Below, piece by piece: positions 48,973 through 58,289 of a stretch of DNA of 64,000 bases. This stretch comes from Histomonas meleagridis (lineage: Eukaryota; Parabasalia; Tritrichomonadida; Dientamoebidae), in NCBI GenBank assembly GCA_020186115.1, contig WSYJ01000118.1, positions 186,001 to 250,000 on the forward strand, written 5' to 3'. The notes beneath the pieces were generated by a model. It was not told the DNA's origin. It was given only the letters and a program-made list of their open reading frames with translations, and did not search any database. The position numbers and the translations under genes are program-made. Each line of letters begins with the position of its first letter. Position 1 is the first letter of the stretch.

Positions 48973-50073
48973 ATGAATTCAAACATCCAAAAAATCCTAC
49001 TGCCTTTTTTAACATTTATTACTTGTGTTATAACATGTTATTTCTCAAGAAAGATTAAACAACCTAATATCAAAGAAACAATACCAATTCCAATTAAAAC
49101 AACAAACAATATTAGCTCAAACAAATACGTATGGGCTTTATATTATGCTAATTATGGTAATTTAGAAATAGATGGTGAATGGGTAGAATGGAATCATCAA
49201 GTTGGACCATGGACTTCTTGGAGGTATGACCCGCCAACGTCAATCCCATCTATTTTATATCCTAGTCTCGGTCCGTATTCGAGTCATGATAAGGTTACAC
49301 TTCAATCACATTTAAAAACAATTCAAAATATTGGAATTGATTCAATAATTGTTGCATGGGATGGGTACAACAATTCACACTACAGCGATACTCCAACAGA
49401 TTTTTCGGATAAATCACTTCAATATTTATTCAAATATTCCCGTAAAATGAAAATCAAAATTGGTGTCCTACTTGAAGATTACTTCTCCCAAACCCAATAC
49501 TCTATACGCAAAGACATCGACTATTATCTCAAGAATTATGGAAATACATCACTCAAATTGAATGGTTTACCCGTAATATTTCTTAAAGAAACCGTTTTCA
49601 AGAAAGCAAAAGATTCACTTTACAAGTATATTTCTCAATGTTTTTTTATTATTCTTACAGACAACATTAAAGAGTATCAAACAATGTATCAACACGGCAT
49701 TTCAGGTATTGCAAATTTAGGTACACTTGATAATCAAATTAAAATTATTAAAGAAATGAATAATAATGGAATTTTATACATTCCATCTGTTTCACCTGGA
49801 TTAAATGAAACTGCTTTTGATAGACATTTTACGCATAGAGCACAAAGTCGAAAAGGCGGAATTTTTTATGAACAAATGTGGAAGAATGCAATGGAATATA
49901 ACAATGAAATTGTTCTAATTAATTCGTTTAATAATTGGTTTGATGGAACAAATATTGAAAGTTCAATGGAATTAGGAAATTATCGTTTTAGCTATGATAT
50001 TTGGGGCGATAAAAAACCTGATTACTTCATTAAAAAAACGAAGGAATTTGTAGATGATTATAAAGCCGAATAA
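48973..50073 (+). CDS. GH99-family endo-alpha-mannosidase-like, type II membrane protein
   Basis: The 366-residue protein has an N-terminal membrane anchor (LLPFLTFITCVITCYFS, residues 9-25) with no cleavage site, as in Golgi type II enzymes. The catalytic region matches animal endomannosidase MANEA: VWALYYANYGN, then ILYPSLGPYSSHD, GIDSIIVAWDGYNN, IGVLLEDY (conserved Glu), PSVSPGLNETAFDR and NSFNNWFDGTNIE (conserved acidic patch). MANEA cuts glucose-capped mannose from N-glycans. The usual NEWxEGTxIE is NNWFDGTNIE here, with Glu to Asn and Glu to Asp changes that may affect activity. Trichomonads are reported to build unglucosylated Man5 precursors, so the substrate is an open question. Confidence 0.8.
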   Translation: MNSNIQKILLPFLTFITCVITCYFSRKIKQPNIKETIPIPIKTTNNISSNKYVWALYYANYGNLEIDGEWVEWNHQVGPWTSWRYDPPTSIPSILYPSLGPYSSHDKVTLQSHLKTIQNIGIDSIIVAWDGYNNSHYSDTPTDFSDKSLQYLFKYSRKMKIKIGVLLEDYFSQTQYSIRKDIDYYLKNYGNTSLKLNGLPVIFLKETVFKKAKDSLYKYISQCFFIILTDNIKEYQTMYQHGISGIANLGTLDNQIKIIKEMNNNGILYIPSVSPGLNETAFDRHFTHRAQSRKGGIFYEQMWKNAMEYNNEIVLINSFNNWFDGTNIESSMELGNYRFSYDIWGDKKPDYFIKKTKEFVDDYKAE

Positions 50074-50358
50074 AATTGGTGTCGCTTTTTTAAATAAAAA
50101 TATTTGTTATATTTAACTCTTTTTCATAATAACAGCAAAACATCAAAAATATAGTTAAACAACAATATAGAAATTTGATTAAAATATTATGGGAATAAAG
50201 TAATGTATAGTTTGCATTATAAAATTATCGCAGGTAAATACATTAACTAAATTAAAACACCATGATTTTTCATTAAATAAGATAAAAGTATGACGCCCAT
50301 TAATTTATGGATATCCATTGGATCGTGAAATTGATTGATTTTTTTACATGAAATAAAA

Positions 50359-50655
50359 TCATAATTTATAGAAATGTTTATTATATATTATTTGAGGTAT
50401 AACACACTTTTCTTCTTCTTCTCGTTGTTCATCATCATAGTTATTCTCTAGATTTTTGAAATAATTGATCCATTCTTTGTCAAGAAACTCCATGAGTTCT
50501 TGGAATGATTTTTGATTTTCTATTAATTTTTCAAGTCCGAAATCATCTTGACTTCTAAATTCATTATGTTCGTCCAAAAATTGCTGAAGTTCTATATATA
50601 ATTTTGCTTTTGTTTTGATAGCGAGATCATCTTTTGCATATTTTTTGTTGATTTT
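50359..50655 (-). CDS. Short acidic helical fragment, possible gene remnant
   Basis: The minus strand is open from about 50667 and reads KYAKDDLAIKTKAKLYIEL, then FRSQDDFGLEKLIENQKSF and an acidic end (DDEQREEEEK). The composition is coding-like and helical, but there is no in-frame ATG; TTG at 50575 is the only near-start. It could be a last exon or a gene fragment. An upstream minus frame at 50674-50913 (TIKKWNETWQQTTQIKKL) may belong with it. I do not recognise either. Confidence 0.3.
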   Translation of the reverse strand, partial: KINKKYAKDDLAIKTKAKLYIELQQFLDEHNEFRSQDDFGLEKLIENQKSFQELMEFLDKEWINYFKNLENNYDDEQREEEEKCVIPQIIYNKHFYKL

Positions 50656-50660
50656 TTTTT

Positions 50661-51177
50661 ATAAATGATAAAATCAATCATTTATTATAATAAAAAAAAT
50701 GCCTATGTTGGACGTTAACATGTTAACATGAGTGTAACACTCAGAAAATTGAGTACATAATTTTTTGATTTGTGTAGTTTGTTGCCACGTTTCATTCCAC
50801 TTTTTGATTGTTTTACTAAAAATTATGATGATCATAATAAAATAATACGACTTTTTGAATAGTTTACTCAATATAATGTAAGATGAATCGTTCATTTGAA
50901 AGATAATAGTCACTTTTATATATCATTCTATTCTGTACCAGTGGTTGTGATCGGTACGAATTGAAATTTTTTTTTACAATATCCTGTTAAAGAGAGTACA
51001 TTATGAACATTTTTATTCTGAGTTCGAAGTAATTTGAATGTTGTGAGGTCTCAAAACGCTTATGTTTGTGCTATTCTATTGATACGATATTTTGTTACAT
51101 TACAAATTATATTCTTTCTTCACATGAGTTGTTTATTTAATTATATATATAAATTACATTTTCTTATTATTTCGCAC
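50661..51177. other. Intergenic region with adjacent palindromes
   Basis: GTTAACATGTTAAC (around 50714-50727) and GAGTGTAACACTC (around 50730-50742) are two perfect inverted repeats within 30 bp. Nothing else is recognised apart from a doubtful minus frame at 50674-50913. Confidence 0.4.
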
Positions 51178-53979
51178 TTATTGCCACATTTCGAGTCGCA
51201 CTCTGAAGTTTATTCCTTTCGGCACTTCCATGTTCAGGAACGGGTCCTCAGGCAGCGGATACCCGGGAAACAGTTCGTCGACACTTGGGTTTGTACGAGG
51301 GAATTGATTTATTTTATCGAATGCTTTGTTCTGCGGTGAGTTAAACGGATTTTGACCGTTATTTGCATTGAATGGATTTTGATCACTAACCGAAATATTT
51401 TTATTATTTGATGCTCCAAAAGTGCTTTTGATGTAGAAATTATTTTGTTGATTGGCAAATGGACTTTGGGCATTATTTGCATTGTTCTGTTGTGCATTTG
51501 CATTGAAAGGGTTTTGGTTGTATGCATTGTTCTGCGGTGAGTTAAATGGATTTGCATTGAAAGGATTTTGTTGAATATTTTTGTTTGGCATTCCGAAAGG
51601 ATTTTGGATATTTACATTGTTTTGTTGTGCGTTTGGTACATTGAATGGATTAATCTCTTCTGCGTTACTTGTCCTTTTTTCTTTTGTTTCATTATTGTTT
51701 TGTTTGTTGTCGAAGGAATCGACATAATGAAACAGATCGTCTGCGTGATTTGATTGGTTGTCGCTGCTGCTGTGATAACTTTGCGTGCTGTAGTCATTAA
51801 ACGCGTTCTCTGAGCTGTGCTTTTGCGAACTGGTTAAATCTGTTCGACTTTGCTTCGCCGTGTCAAACGACTTTCTTTCCTTGTGCGCGGGAGAGCGCTC
51901 AAATGGACTTCGGCTCGGGGCATCGAACGATTTTCGTCCCTTTTGCGAATTCGACATTTGGAATTGGTTTTGATTTTGGTTTGGTGCATTAAATGGATTT
52001 TGCTGATTTTGTAAAGTTTGCGCTTGGAACTGATTTTGATTTTGGTTTGGTGCATTAAATGGATTTTGTTGATTCTGATTTGGCGTGTCAAATGACTTTT
52101 GCTGATTTTGTAATGTTTGCGCTTGGAACTGATTCTGGTTTTGGTTTGGTGAGTTAAATGGATTTTGTTGATTTTGTAATGTTTGCGCTTGGAACTGATT
52201 CTGATTTGGAGTGTCAAATGAATTTTGCTGATTTTGTAAAGTTTGCGCTTGGAACTGATTTTGGTTTTGGTTTGGTGCATTAAATGGGTTTTGTTGATTC
52301 TGATTTGGCGTGTCAAATGACTTTTGCTGATTTTGTAATGTTTGCGCTTGGAACTGATTTTGGTTTTGGTTTGGTGAGTTAAATGGATTTTGCTGTGCTT
52401 GATTTGGCGTGTCAAATGACTTTCTTCCGTTTTGTGAGTTGGATAATTCGATTTGATTTTGATTTGCTGAGTTAAATGGGTTTTGCTGTACTTGATTTGG
52501 CGTGTCAAATGACTTTCTTCCTTTTTGTGAGTTGGACAATTCAAATTGATTCTGGTTTGGTACATTAAATGGGTTTTGTTCGCTTTCATTCTGAAGATGA
52601 TTTTGATCTTTTCCTGTGTTTGGCTGATTTTGTGGAATTGGGTCAAATGGGTTTAATTCGTAATTATCATTTTCTTTATCATAGTTATGAATGAAGTTAA
52701 TTAGATCGAATGCGTAGCCGTTCGATTGGTCACTACTTTTTCGATGTGTTTTATTAGTGTCCAATGAATTTTGCTTTTGCATATCAAATGGATTATTTGA
52801 TATTTGTTCATTGTTTGTTCCATTTTGTTGATTATTTGATATATTAAATGGATCTACAAAATTTGGATCTGCTGGAGGTTGAATAAAAGAAGTGTTTTGT
52901 TCAGTCTCAGTGGGATTTTGATTTGTTTTGTTGTGACCCTGAAATGCAAGCATATCAAAGAGAGTATGATTGTTGGATTTGCTATCGTTCTGTGGGGCGC
53001 CCTGATTTTGTTGTTGACCGTTTGTGGGCTGCGGTTGTTGATGTGGAGTTTCTGTGTTTTTATACCTAATAGTGGTGTTGGAGTGAACACGTCTTGGTAA
53101 GTTAGGTACCTGGTTGAAGTCTTTGTTTTTTGGAAGCGAACTTGTTCCACTTTGATTATCTGTAAATAAATTAAACATGGGGTTTGGCGTATTATTATTA
53201 ATGGAGGACGCAGAGCTTTGGCGTGGTAATGGAGCTTTTGGCGATTGTTGCTTTTTTTGATTGTAATCATTGAATAAATTGAAAAATTCATTTGTGCCAC
53301 TGGAACTTGATGAATTTATAGTATTTGGTGGTGAATGTGTCTCATCAGGCACTGAACTTGTAGTGACAGATGAACTTCCTGTTGCATATTCTGATGAATT
53401 TGAATCTGATTCTTGAGGTGATGATGTAGAAGGAGGAGGTGCAACAAGTGGTTCATGGAATGTACGAAGGACTGCAATTTGGAAATCATCATTTTGAAGT
53501 GGTTTCCCGTAAACTAAATTATAATATAATTCCATTGCAGTTAAATGTATTTGTTTTCTTAAAATTGACTTTTTCCCTTCAAATGTCAGCAAAGAAATTA
53601 ATCGAATTTCAGGAGCAAAAAGTTTTGCAGCATTAAGGAAAGTTTGACTATTTCTCATGCAAGATTCAATAACAAAAAGACACTTATGAACAGGAAATGA
53701 ATGGGATGCTGATTCATCTATTGCTTGAAGAAGGCATACCATCAAGATTTGTGCATCTTCATTATTATTGGCATAAAGCATGGCTTGTTGTACTAGTTTT
53801 GGTGCAATTGCAGTTGAGTTGCCTACTGAAATTTGACGTACTAATGACTTTATTTGATGTTTTCGAGGATTTTCGGAAAGTTTAAACAGCGGCATTACTT
53901 TACTTTTGAATGGTTTATAATTATCATTTTTAATTTTTATGGGACGTTGTATTTCTTTTTGAAATGTTTTTATTGGCAT
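51178..53979 (-). CDS. Epsin-like endocytic adaptor with many NPF motifs, 933 aa
   Basis: Residues about 25-165 form an ENTH/VHS-like helical domain (VMPLFKLSENPRKHQIKSL, VQQAMLYANNNEDAQILMV, LRKQIHLTAMELYYNLVYG). The rest is a Gln/Asn/Ser-rich disordered tail with about 16 NPF tripeptides, many in a repeated QQNPFNxPNQNQNQFQAQ-type unit. NPF binds EH domains (Eps15, intersectin), so this is a clathrin-coat adaptor by analogy with epsins and AP180 proteins, acting at the plasma membrane. The tail is longer and NPF-denser than in yeast or animal epsins. The minus frame is intact; several shadow ORFs arise from the repeats. Lipid-binding residues could not be checked. Confidence 0.75.
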   Translation of the reverse strand: MPIKTFQKEIQRPIKIKNDNYKPFKSKVMPLFKLSENPRKHQIKSLVRQISVGNSTAIAPKLVQQAMLYANNNEDAQILMVCLLQAIDESASHSFPVHKCLFVIESCMRNSQTFLNAAKLFAPEIRLISLLTFEGKKSILRKQIHLTAMELYYNLVYGKPLQNDDFQIAVLRTFHEPLVAPPPSTSSPQESDSNSSEYATGSSSVTTSSVPDETHSPPNTINSSSSSGTNEFFNLFNDYNQKKQQSPKAPLPRQSSASSINNNTPNPMFNLFTDNQSGTSSLPKNKDFNQVPNLPRRVHSNTTIRYKNTETPHQQPQPTNGQQQNQGAPQNDSKSNNHTLFDMLAFQGHNKTNQNPTETEQNTSFIQPPADPNFVDPFNISNNQQNGTNNEQISNNPFDMQKQNSLDTNKTHRKSSDQSNGYAFDLINFIHNYDKENDNYELNPFDPIPQNQPNTGKDQNHLQNESEQNPFNVPNQNQFELSNSQKGRKSFDTPNQVQQNPFNSANQNQIELSNSQNGRKSFDTPNQAQQNPFNSPNQNQNQFQAQTLQNQQKSFDTPNQNQQNPFNAPNQNQNQFQAQTLQNQQNSFDTPNQNQFQAQTLQNQQNPFNSPNQNQNQFQAQTLQNQQKSFDTPNQNQQNPFNAPNQNQNQFQAQTLQNQQNPFNAPNQNQNQFQMSNSQKGRKSFDAPSRSPFERSPAHKERKSFDTAKQSRTDLTSSQKHSSENAFNDYSTQSYHSSSDNQSNHADDLFHYVDSFDNKQNNNETKEKRTSNAEEINPFNVPNAQQNNVNIQNPFGMPNKNIQQNPFNANPFNSPQNNAYNQNPFNANAQQNNANNAQSPFANQQNNFYIKSTFGASNNKNISVSDQNPFNANNGQNPFNSPQNKAFDKINQFPRTNPSVDELFPGYPLPEDPFLNMEVPKGINFRVRLEMWQ
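51950..52600 (-). repeat. Coding repeats of the NPF tail
   Basis: Blocks encoding NPFN(A/S)PNQNQNQFQAQTLQNQQ recur with near-identical DNA about six to eight times. The DNA identity suggests recent expansion. Confidence 0.7.
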
Positions 53980-54259
53980 TTGTTTTCATGTTAATCACCT
54001 AAAATTATTATATTGTTTATTTAATTTTGCTTTAAAGAGAATGAAAATTTTTATCAATGAAGGTTTATAATTGTTAAATTTCGATCATAAATAATATTAT
54101 TAATGCATTTATTTATTATCACATTCTCGTGTCATCAAAAGTTATGATAAGATTTATTTTCAGATAATGTTCAATAAATTTTAAATCTGAATTTTAGATC
54201 AAATTTTACAGTTTTCTTGATATATATCTAATTTAATATTATATTAAAAATTCTCGAAA

Positions 54260-54339
54260 GTTCATCTGGCCGAGTGGTCCAAGGCGCTAGTTTAAGGCAC
54301 TAGTCCGAGAGGGCGTGGGTTCGAACCCCACGGTGAACA
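54260..54339 (+). tRNA. tRNA-Leu (anticodon AAG)
   Basis: Acceptor GTTCATC pairs with GGTGAAC, with discriminator A at 54339. The anticodon stem CTAGT/ACTAG encloses TTAAGGC, giving anticodon AAG. A long variable arm (TCCGAGAGGGC region) and GGGTTCGAACCCC T-arm follow, as expected for a class II tRNA-Leu. It is 80 nt with no intron. Confidence 0.92.
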
Positions 54340-54438
54340 TTTTTTAAATTTTATTTTTAAATTAACGAACTCAAATCGATTTCAATGATCATTGAAAATC
54401 AATTCAAATTTTATCGTAATCATCTTCATTTTTTCTAA

Positions 54439-55683
54439 ATGATTCGTGCTCTTGTTGGCAACGAAATCACATTTACAAATCCTTTAGCACCTGAATTCCT
54501 TAACTTAGCAATAAAATTCAAGGATTCAAAATATGTTGAAAAATCAGTTAGAAATTTTCAGAAACTTTTTGTTGGCCTTCGGACAAAAGTAGAAAATGGA
54601 TATTTTGTTAAAACTTCAGAAGCTCCGGTTCTTAAACTTCCATCTTATATTCAAGATTGCCAAAGCGCCTGTGATTGGATCACTAATAATCATTTGCCAA
54701 AAATACATAAAAATATGGCAACTCTTGCAGCCAATGACCACATTACTGTTATTTCTTCATCACATAGTCTTTCAGATGGAGGTTATTGTATCCGTGCCAT
54801 GGAACATTCTCTTGATGATGATATTCATGTTACTGGATTTCCTATGTCCATTGCTACTGCTTTTTCTCGCGAGTTATCTTCAGCCGAGAAAAATAAGCCC
54901 AATCCATTTCCATATAAATCATGTTCCCATTTCATTAAAAATCCATTTGATCCACATCTAGCGCCCAAAGGCATCAAATCCATCAATATTCTAGACACCA
55001 TTTCAGCCAATGAACTTAAATGTTATGATTCCATAAAAAAGCGGCCCAAAAATCTCACAGAAACTCTAATGGCAGCTCTTTCAATTTCATTTAATGCGTA
55101 TGGTGACAGACCCAATTCTCCTTTAGGACTCCCAGTAATTATTGATTTACGACGATTTACAAAATCACATGTAGATTGGCGTTATGGAAATTGTGTTGCA
55201 CACCCAAACATGGGTATAACGCAACATTCGAATTCTACGCTAAATGAAATCTTAAAAATGTTCAAAGATGAAATTAAAAGAAATCAAACAGATGGAATAT
55301 TTTATGCTGTAAATCATAACCCATACCCTGGTGAACCTTATCATATATATTGTTCACTTTCTAATATCGGACCGATAAAAGTTAAATCGCCAATTATTGA
55401 TTTTTATATCCACTCGCAAAGTGACGAAAGTAAAGAATTTCACCTTAATGGGGCAGCAAGTGGTTCGTCCTTTTGTTTGATTTCGTTTTCGAAAGTCTTT
55501 GACAATAGAAATATTATATATAATCAGTGGAGATATCAACCAGCTTTAATGAATAGAAAAGCATTTGAGGTGTTACGAAATTCAGTAACTTACTTCATGA
55601 AGAACATTCCAATGGACGCAAAGTTCAATGATGTGTATAAAGAAATTAAAGGATACCAAGAAAAAGTTGAACGCGAATTTTAA
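54439..55683 (+). CDS. Condensation/alcohol-acyltransferase-fold protein
   Basis: This 414-residue protein has the HxxxDG-type catalytic motif of the chloramphenicol-acetyltransferase superfamily (SSSHSLSDGGYCIRAM, near residue 110-125) and a later stretch like the DFGxG region (DWRYGNCVAHPNMG, SLSNIGPIKVKSP). Related families include yeast alcohol acetyltransferases, BAHD enzymes and NRPS condensation domains. It would transfer an acyl group from CoA to an unknown acceptor in the cytosol. There is no membrane segment. The start ATG follows a TCATTTTTTCTAA context resembling an initiator. Confidence 0.65.
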   Translation: MIRALVGNEITFTNPLAPEFLNLAIKFKDSKYVEKSVRNFQKLFVGLRTKVENGYFVKTSEAPVLKLPSYIQDCQSACDWITNNHLPKIHKNMATLAANDHITVISSSHSLSDGGYCIRAMEHSLDDDIHVTGFPMSIATAFSRELSSAEKNKPNPFPYKSCSHFIKNPFDPHLAPKGIKSINILDTISANELKCYDSIKKRPKNLTETLMAALSISFNAYGDRPNSPLGLPVIIDLRRFTKSHVDWRYGNCVAHPNMGITQHSNSTLNEILKMFKDEIKRNQTDGIFYAVNHNPYPGEPYHIYCSLSNIGPIKVKSPIIDFYIHSQSDESKEFHLNGAASGSSFCLISFSKVFDNRNIIYNQWRYQPALMNRKAFEVLRNSVTYFMKNIPMDAKFNDVYKEIKGYQEKVEREF

Positions 55684-55907
55684 TAAAAATAAATTTCTGT
55701 TTTATGTGCATTAAAACCTTAAATATTGTGTAACAAATCAAAAACAGATAACAATAACAAATGTCATTTCATTTACATTAAAATATTTACAGGAAAGTGC
55801 TGCTCAAGCGACCGTTATATATTCAAAATTTTCTATGAGAAATTTCAATTAAAACTTTCTGAAAATCGTCAAGTAAAAAATAAGTAAAAAGTGGTTTTGT
55901 ACCAAAC

Positions 55908-57797
55908 ATGCATGGAAACCACCAATTCCCAAACCCAATCAAATCAATAGCCGATTTCCCACAGGACCAAGCCAAAATGCCCTCCTGCGTATTTATTAAT
56001 GATCAATTATATCAAGTATACGAGGATGGTGATTCTCTCAGTGTTAAATCATGTTATATAGGCAAAAAATTTGTGAAAATTAAATGTGACGGGAAAGCTC
56101 CATCAAAAAGAGAAGGTTATTGTTGTGTTGCTTTAACAGCTAAACAGTTTGCATTAATTGGTGGATCGACAAAAGGAGTTAATCAACCCGAAATTTATTT
56201 ATTTAACATAGAAACAAATGAATGGTCCAAGCCACAAATTATTTCAACCGAACTAGGAGTTAGAGTCATGCACCGAGCAGTTACCATACAAACAGATCCG
56301 AGCAACTACGACATTTATCTTTTTGGTGGAAATAGCCTTACGTTCTGTAATCCCGAGCTTCTTCTTTTTAAGTTATCAGAGAATTACGGAAGTTGTTTTG
56401 TTGTTCCTTGCAAAGGAACTTTTCCATGCGGACGATACAATCATTCAATGGTTTACAACGACGGGAAGATTTTTGTTTTTGGAGGGATAAATGCATTTGG
56501 AGAAGTTCTTGGTGACCTGTGGGAGCTTGACTTAAACATTTCTCCATTTTCTCCAAAGTGGGAATTAATCATAAATGATGAATCTATGACAAGACATTCA
56601 AACATTCTTTATACAAAAGAAGACGGAATCTATGTTGCAGGGGGTATAAGTGAAAGTGGTGAAATCTTGCATGATATTTGGAGATTTTCGTTTTCTTCTG
56701 CTTGGGAACAAATCAGTGTATTTCAAACAAATAATCTTGTTTTTACTTCCCAAAATAACGAGCTTTTGGATATCTCAAAGGACTCTGTTAAGTATCTTGA
56801 ACAATTTTCACCGTTATCAATATTAAATAATCAATTTGAGAAACTTGCCAAACAACAAACAGAAATCCATCAATCTATCATGGCCCAAGAGAAAAAAATA
56901 CATGACCTACAACTCGAAATAGCTTCACTTCAAGAACTGAAGAAGCGAATTAATTCCAAGGGTATTTATAAGAACGAAATCATTTCCAAAACAACCGAAG
57001 AAAAACTTAGGAATGAAGTTATAGGCCTTCGTAAAAAGCTCATTACGCTCTTGGATCAAGTCGTCGAATCAAGCGTAAGAAACCGCGTCATAAACAAACC
57101 GCCAAAATCGCTTCTATTCAATTTTTCAATGGAGCTGATGATGAAATTGGCAACAAAAACCGAAAAATTTGAACGTCAAAAACGAGAGCTTCAAGCTGAA
57201 AAAGAAATATATTCTTCACAGAAGGAAGCTCTACAAAAGCTAGCTTCAAGTTCTTCGAATAATTCAACTGAAGTAGACAAAAACGCAGAGATGAATAATT
57301 CATTTGTTAGAAAACTGAAAGAATTGGAAACAATACATAATAAAACAAGGGCAATGAATGAGAAGCTTAATAGAGCGCATGCAAAGTGCTTTGAAGATGA
57401 TGGATTTTTCATCGAGCTCATGTCAAAAATGAGTCAATCTGAAGAAAACCTTGAAAAAACTCAAACAAGAGAAGAGAAGCTTAAGGTACAGATAAGCCAA
57501 GCGTCACATAATTTGGATAAAATCAAAGAATGTTTAGCGATATGGAAAGATGATGATTCTGATGACAAATATTTCAAGAAGAAAGTGAAAGACCTTGAAA
57601 GTGAACAATCCTCTTTACAAGAAAAGATCAGTAACGAAGTGAAAACCTTCGTTCGCGACAAAAAAAATATTTTGGCATCATTCAATCAGAATTTGAGTTT
57701 AATGAAGACAACTCTCGAAACATCGCAAAACACAGATTACAACAAAAAGCTTTCTCAGGTCTGTATGTCAATGTGCGATGCAATAAATGATCTATAA
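55908..57797 (+). CDS. Kelch-repeat plus coiled-coil protein, 629 aa
   Basis: Residues about 65-285 contain Kelch-type repeats with GG and later W/aromatic signature (FALIGGSTKG, IYLFGGNSLT, IFVFGGINAFGEVLGDLW, IYVAGGISESGEILHDIW), likely most of a beta-propeller. From about residue 305 to the end it is a near-continuous coiled coil (FEKLAKQQTEIHQSIMAQE and onward). This domain pair occurs in cytoskeletal or membrane-organising proteins such as the kelch/tip-elongation families; the exact role is unknown. CCGTTA at 55812-55817 lies about 91 bp before the ATG. Confidence 0.78.
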   Translation: MHGNHQFPNPIKSIADFPQDQAKMPSCVFINDQLYQVYEDGDSLSVKSCYIGKKFVKIKCDGKAPSKREGYCCVALTAKQFALIGGSTKGVNQPEIYLFNIETNEWSKPQIISTELGVRVMHRAVTIQTDPSNYDIYLFGGNSLTFCNPELLLFKLSENYGSCFVVPCKGTFPCGRYNHSMVYNDGKIFVFGGINAFGEVLGDLWELDLNISPFSPKWELIINDESMTRHSNILYTKEDGIYVAGGISESGEILHDIWRFSFSSAWEQISVFQTNNLVFTSQNNELLDISKDSVKYLEQFSPLSILNNQFEKLAKQQTEIHQSIMAQEKKIHDLQLEIASLQELKKRINSKGIYKNEIISKTTEEKLRNEVIGLRKKLITLLDQVVESSVRNRVINKPPKSLLFNFSMELMMKLATKTEKFERQKRELQAEKEIYSSQKEALQKLASSSSNNSTEVDKNAEMNNSFVRKLKELETIHNKTRAMNEKLNRAHAKCFEDDGFFIELMSKMSQSEENLEKTQTREEKLKVQISQASHNLDKIKECLAIWKDDDSDDKYFKKKVKDLESEQSSLQEKISNEVKTFVRDKKNILASFNQNLSLMKTTLETSQNTDYNKKLSQVCMSMCDAINDL

Positions 57798-57857
57798 ATT
57801 ATTTTGTAAATGAAAGCAATTGAATTTTTTATTATTAAAATGAATTTATTTCAAACG

Positions 57858-58010
57858 AAAGTGTTTTTCTTGGAATTTTAAAATCATTTAATAATTTAAC
57901 CATGTATATATTTTTGGGGTTTGGATCAATTCTTTTTTGTTCACAAATAAATTTGACAATTTCTTTGCAACAAAGCAAAGATGCATAAGTGAAAGCTGTT
58001 TTAAATAATA
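57858..58010 (-). pseudogene. Orphan ankyrin unit
   Basis: On the minus strand, AAAACAG is followed by TAFTYASLLCCKEIVKFICE, then KRIDPNPKN and a TATATACATGG boundary like the NNTAT(T/C)ATTTG boundary of the other ankyrin loci. There is no DUF3447 N-terminus nearby. It lies in the 490-bp gap between the kelch gene and the coiled-coil gene, which otherwise holds nothing I can support. Confidence 0.5.
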
Positions 58011-58289
58011 TAAATATAATATCTCATTTCAATTTGATTTTTGTAATATCATATTTTTTAATTTATTAATTTTCATAAAGTGTTTTTCATGATACCACAA
58101 CTTTTTTACATAAATACATGTCAAGCATGATTCTTTTTATTTATGACATATTTTTTAAAGTTAATGTTCATGAACTAATTCTCAAGAATTAGAAAAAAGG
58201 TTTAAATTACAATTTGAATGTTTTATAAGAAATTTGACACACATTCGAAAATAATATTATTTTTACTTAAATACAAAAGAACATTAATT

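Noticed and set aside
51309-53300. Minus-frame ORFs of 82-270 codons overlapping the epsin-like gene
   Set aside because: Same cause: NPF/QNQ repeats read in another frame give His/Thr/Lys-rich low-complexity peptides.
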